DNA of 64,000 nucleotides, taken from assembly GCF_036549475.1 (NCBI RefSeq), contig NZ_JAZHLI010000016.1:1-64000 (forward strand). The letters are read 5' to 3'. Position 1 is the first letter of the stretch; each line of letters starts with the position of its first letter. A program made the position numbers and the translations under genes. The notes under the pieces were generated by a model. It ran no database searches and was not told the DNA's origin. It saw only the letters and a list, made by a program, of their open reading frames with translations. Positions 62,265-64,000 of this stretch are shown piece after piece. Origin of the DNA: Aurantimonas sp036549475. Its GTDB lineage: Bacteria; Pseudomonadota; Alphaproteobacteria; Rhizobiales; Rhizobiaceae.

Positions 62265-62895
62265 CGACGGAGACAAGATCGTCCGGCGAGGCGTCGCCGC
62301 CCCACAGCGTATGGGCATCGAAGACGATGGTGTAGAGCCAGTGCGCCTCATGATCGTCGCCCCTGGCGCTGGCATCGGCAAAGACGTGGAAGCCCTGCAC
62401 CCGCTCGATCGTGCCGGTCTTCTCGCGGGCATAGGCGGGCAGGCGGACGTGATGGCGCGGCTGGAGGTTGCGGGTGCGTACCGGGTCTCCGGGCGCGAAG
62501 GCCGGCGTCCGGCCCTGCGGGTCGCGGTCGGCCGGGTTGCCCTTGGCAAGGGCCGTCGCGACGGCCTCGGCCTTCAGCACGCGGTTCGGCGGCACGGTCA
62601 GGTCGAGGGGGCGGCCGGCGCGCAATTCGCGATGGCTGACGAGGCCGTGGCGCAGAAGCAGCGTTTCCAGCCCCTTGATCCAGATCTCGTAATAGGACGA
62701 GCCGTAATAATCGGCCGGGTGCCGGTCCTCGCGGGCGGCGCGGCTTTCGTCGATCGACCAGTGGCCCATGGCACCGGCGGCGAGCGTCAGAGCCAGGGCG
62801 CGCCGTTCCCAGGGCGCATGGAAGAGCGGTTCGTCGGGCTCGGGCGCGATCGGGCCGAAGCCGTGGCGCCCGCCGAGATCGTGCGGGCCGTTCAC
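62233..62895 (-). CDS. nthB: Nitrile hydratase beta subunit
   Basis: 220 aa. It begins with the canonical MNGPHDLGGRHGFGP. DYYGSSYYEIWIKGLETLLL follows, then the SH3-like C-terminal domain (FAPGDPVRTRNLQP, HHVRLPAYAREKTGTIERVQG, YTIVFDAHTLWGG). It pairs with the alpha subunit to hydrate nitriles to amides. The start is GTG 62895, overlapping the alpha stop (GTGA). Confidence 0.93.
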   Translation of the reverse strand: MNGPHDLGGRHGFGPIAPEPDEPLFHAPWERRALALTLAAGAMGHWSIDESRAAREDRHPADYYGSSYYEIWIKGLETLLLRHGLVSHRELRAGRPLDLTVPPNRVLKAEAVATALAKGNPADRDPQGRTPAFAPGDPVRTRNLQPRHHVRLPAYAREKTGTIERVQGFHVFADASARGDDHEAHWLYTIVFDAHTLWGGDASPDDLVSVDAWEPYLERA

Positions 62896-63539
62896 GCTGC
62901 CGGCTCGCGCGCGGCATCCGAGGGCAGCGCCCGTTCGGTGCCGATCATGGAATTGCGGGTGACGAGGGCGGCCAGTGCGGCCTCGGACAGATCCTCGGTG
63001 CCTGCCGGGCGCTCGGGCACAACGAGATAGCGCAGCTCGGCGGTGGAATCCCAAACCCGGACCGACACGCCGGCAGGCAGGTCCAGGCCGAATTCGCGCA
63101 GCACCCCGCGCGGATCGGACACCGCCCGGGAGCGGTAGGGCGGCGATTTGTACCAGACCGGCGGCAGGCCGAGAACGCTCCACGGATAGCAGGAGCACAG
63201 GGTGCAGACGACGAGATTGTGGCGCTCGGGCGTGTTGAACACGGCCTGCATGTGCTCGCCCTGGCGCCCGGTGAAGCCGAGGGACGCGATGGCGGCGGTG
63301 GCGTCGCGTTCGAGCCAGGCGGCGTAGTCGGGGTCGGCCCATGCCTTCGCCACCACCATGGCGCCGTTGCGCGGTCCGATCCTCGATTCGTAGGTGTCGA
63401 TGATCGCGTCGAGGGCGGCCGGATCGACCATACCCTTCTCGGTCAGGATCGTCTCCAGCGCCATGACGCGGGCGGTCATCGGGTCGAGATGATTGTCGTG
63501 GTCGTGATGATGATCGTCCCTGCCGTGCGACCCCGTCAT
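62892..63539 (-). CDS. nthA: Nitrile hydratase alpha subunit, cobalt type
   Basis: 215 aa catalytic subunit. The metal claw is VCTLCSCYPW near residues 119-128. The T in C-T-L-C-S-C marks the cobalt type (iron types have Ser); the second and third Cys are normally oxidised to sulfinic and sulfenic acid. A His/Asp-rich leader of about 16 residues (HGRDDHHHDHDNH) may help metal loading. Residues 20-110 (RVMALETILTEKGMV, GAMVVAKAWADPDY) are typical. Order nthA-nthB-accessory with overlapping junctions. Confidence 0.95.
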   Translation of the reverse strand: MTGSHGRDDHHHDHDNHLDPMTARVMALETILTEKGMVDPAALDAIIDTYESRIGPRNGAMVVAKAWADPDYAAWLERDATAAIASLGFTGRQGEHMQAVFNTPERHNLVVCTLCSCYPWSVLGLPPVWYKSPPYRSRAVSDPRGVLREFGLDLPAGVSVRVWDSTAELRYLVVPERPAGTEDLSEAALAALVTRNSMIGTERALPSDAAREPAA

Positions 63540-63901
63540 GAATCCTCCCGGATGTTTCGTCGTGTCGGAGGCGTGCCCGCGGCCATACGGCATCGGACGA
63601 CCGGCTCCTCTTCCGGCGCAGATGATAGGCGCGGCGGGGGAATTTACCAACATGGCCACCGGGCCCGGGGACGTCGCGACGGCAGCCGGGCGTATTGCCC
63701 GTTGACCGGAACGGGTGTTGAGGCGCACGACAGGCCAACGACAGCATCTGCCCGAGACCGAACCGAGTGTCGGGAAGCACGATGCTGGGATCTCGTCAGT
63801 AGCGCGTCCTTCGTGCGTCCTGTCGGACACACGGCGCTCCAAGCGAAGCGGCGGCGCAAGGACTGCCCGCCGGTCGGCCCGATGCCCGGAGTATTGCCCC
63901 C
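63540..63901. other. Divergent intergenic region of nthA and the aminotransferase
   Basis: About 360 bases with no gene and no recognised operator or hairpin. It must hold both promoters. Confidence 0.5.
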
Positions 63902-64000
63902 ATGACGGTTCAGCCCAATTCGATCGAGGGGCGCGACATCGCGTTCCACCTGCACAGCTACACCAATGCCCGCAAGCACGAAGCGGTCGGGCCGATCGTC
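63902..64000 (+). CDS. Class III aminotransferase, N-terminal part (runs off the window)
   Basis: The first 33 codons are present. The segment RDIAFHLHSYTNARKHEAVGPIV has the form of the start of class III pyridoxal-phosphate aminotransferases (H-L-H-P/S-Y-T-N-x-R-x-H-E-x-x-G-P). The catalytic region lies outside the window. ATG 63902. It is divergent from nthA. Confidence 0.7.
   Translation, partial: MTVQPNSIEGRDIAFHLHSYTNARKHEAVGPIV

Noticed and set aside
62233..63780. A 515-codon extended nitrile hydratase beta subunit
   Set aside because: Homology starts at GTG 62895; upstream it is the alpha gene in another frame.

Overview
The window is GC-rich DNA from a free-living alphaproteobacterium, most likely of the Hyphomicrobiales (Rhizobiales). 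The grounds are two HWE-family histidine kinases, a fructose-type sugar ABC transporter with a single-domain ATPase, RirA-like iron boxes, FCD-type GntR regulators and many catabolic transporters. The assignment to order is inference. No tRNA, rRNA, CRISPR array or intact insertion sequence was seen.

Layout. 1-2436: a decaying phosphonate-type ABC transporter (phnC without Walker A, phnE, and a second phnE with an in-frame amber codon). 2475-3896: an ArsP-like permease and its ArsR regulator. 3897-4668: gene debris with one small Rmf/CrpP-like ORF. 4669-11782: a quinate/shikimate catabolic island. It has a TRAP transporter (dctPQM) and aroQ on the minus strand, divergent from an FCD regulator, a shikimate dehydrogenase and a fused QuiC-type 3-dehydroshikimate dehydratase. 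Together these import the cyclitol acid and convert it towards protocatechuate. 12399-15129: an MHYT-PAS-HWE kinase and a PAS-GGDEF protein. 15340-15546: a kdpD fragment. 15939-20755: a compact four-gene envelope operon (small membrane protein, HlyD adaptor, DUF2955 permease, large MscS-like channel). 21003-24462: a tandem CAP protein, a DUF998 protein, a CaCA antiporter, CsbD and a 28-residue membrane peptide.

24786-27935: molybdate uptake (modABC), a truncated Mop-like ORF and modE behind a candidate ModE operator. 28009-32562: a MarR regulator divergent from a detoxification-type run (two VOC proteins, two GST-like proteins), then LysE and GNAT. 32791-41591: a second HWE kinase, a frameshifted HPP-CBS protein, a frameshifted adenylate cyclase-TPR protein, DUF305, DUF1622, a 5'-truncated globin-coupled chemoreceptor and a BON-MscS channel. 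41663-42745: dinB.

43124-56070 is an iron-siderophore region. It holds a TonB-dependent receptor, a siderophore-interacting reductase, an ABC exporter, tonB-exbD-exbB, fhuCBD and a wrecked second receptor. Three TGA-N9-TCA (IRO/RirA-type) boxes sit on TTGACT -35 elements, which suggests one iron regulon. 56071-61746: a divergent sugar ABC system with an SDR dehydrogenase and an FCD regulator. 61854-63539: a cobalt-type nitrile hydratase (alpha, beta, accessory protein). 63902-end: the start of a class III aminotransferase.

An overall theme is gene decay. At least nine loci in 64 kb are truncated, frameshifted or interrupted, several by what looks like loss of one base. Either the genome is shedding genes or the assembly carries indel errors; reads would decide.
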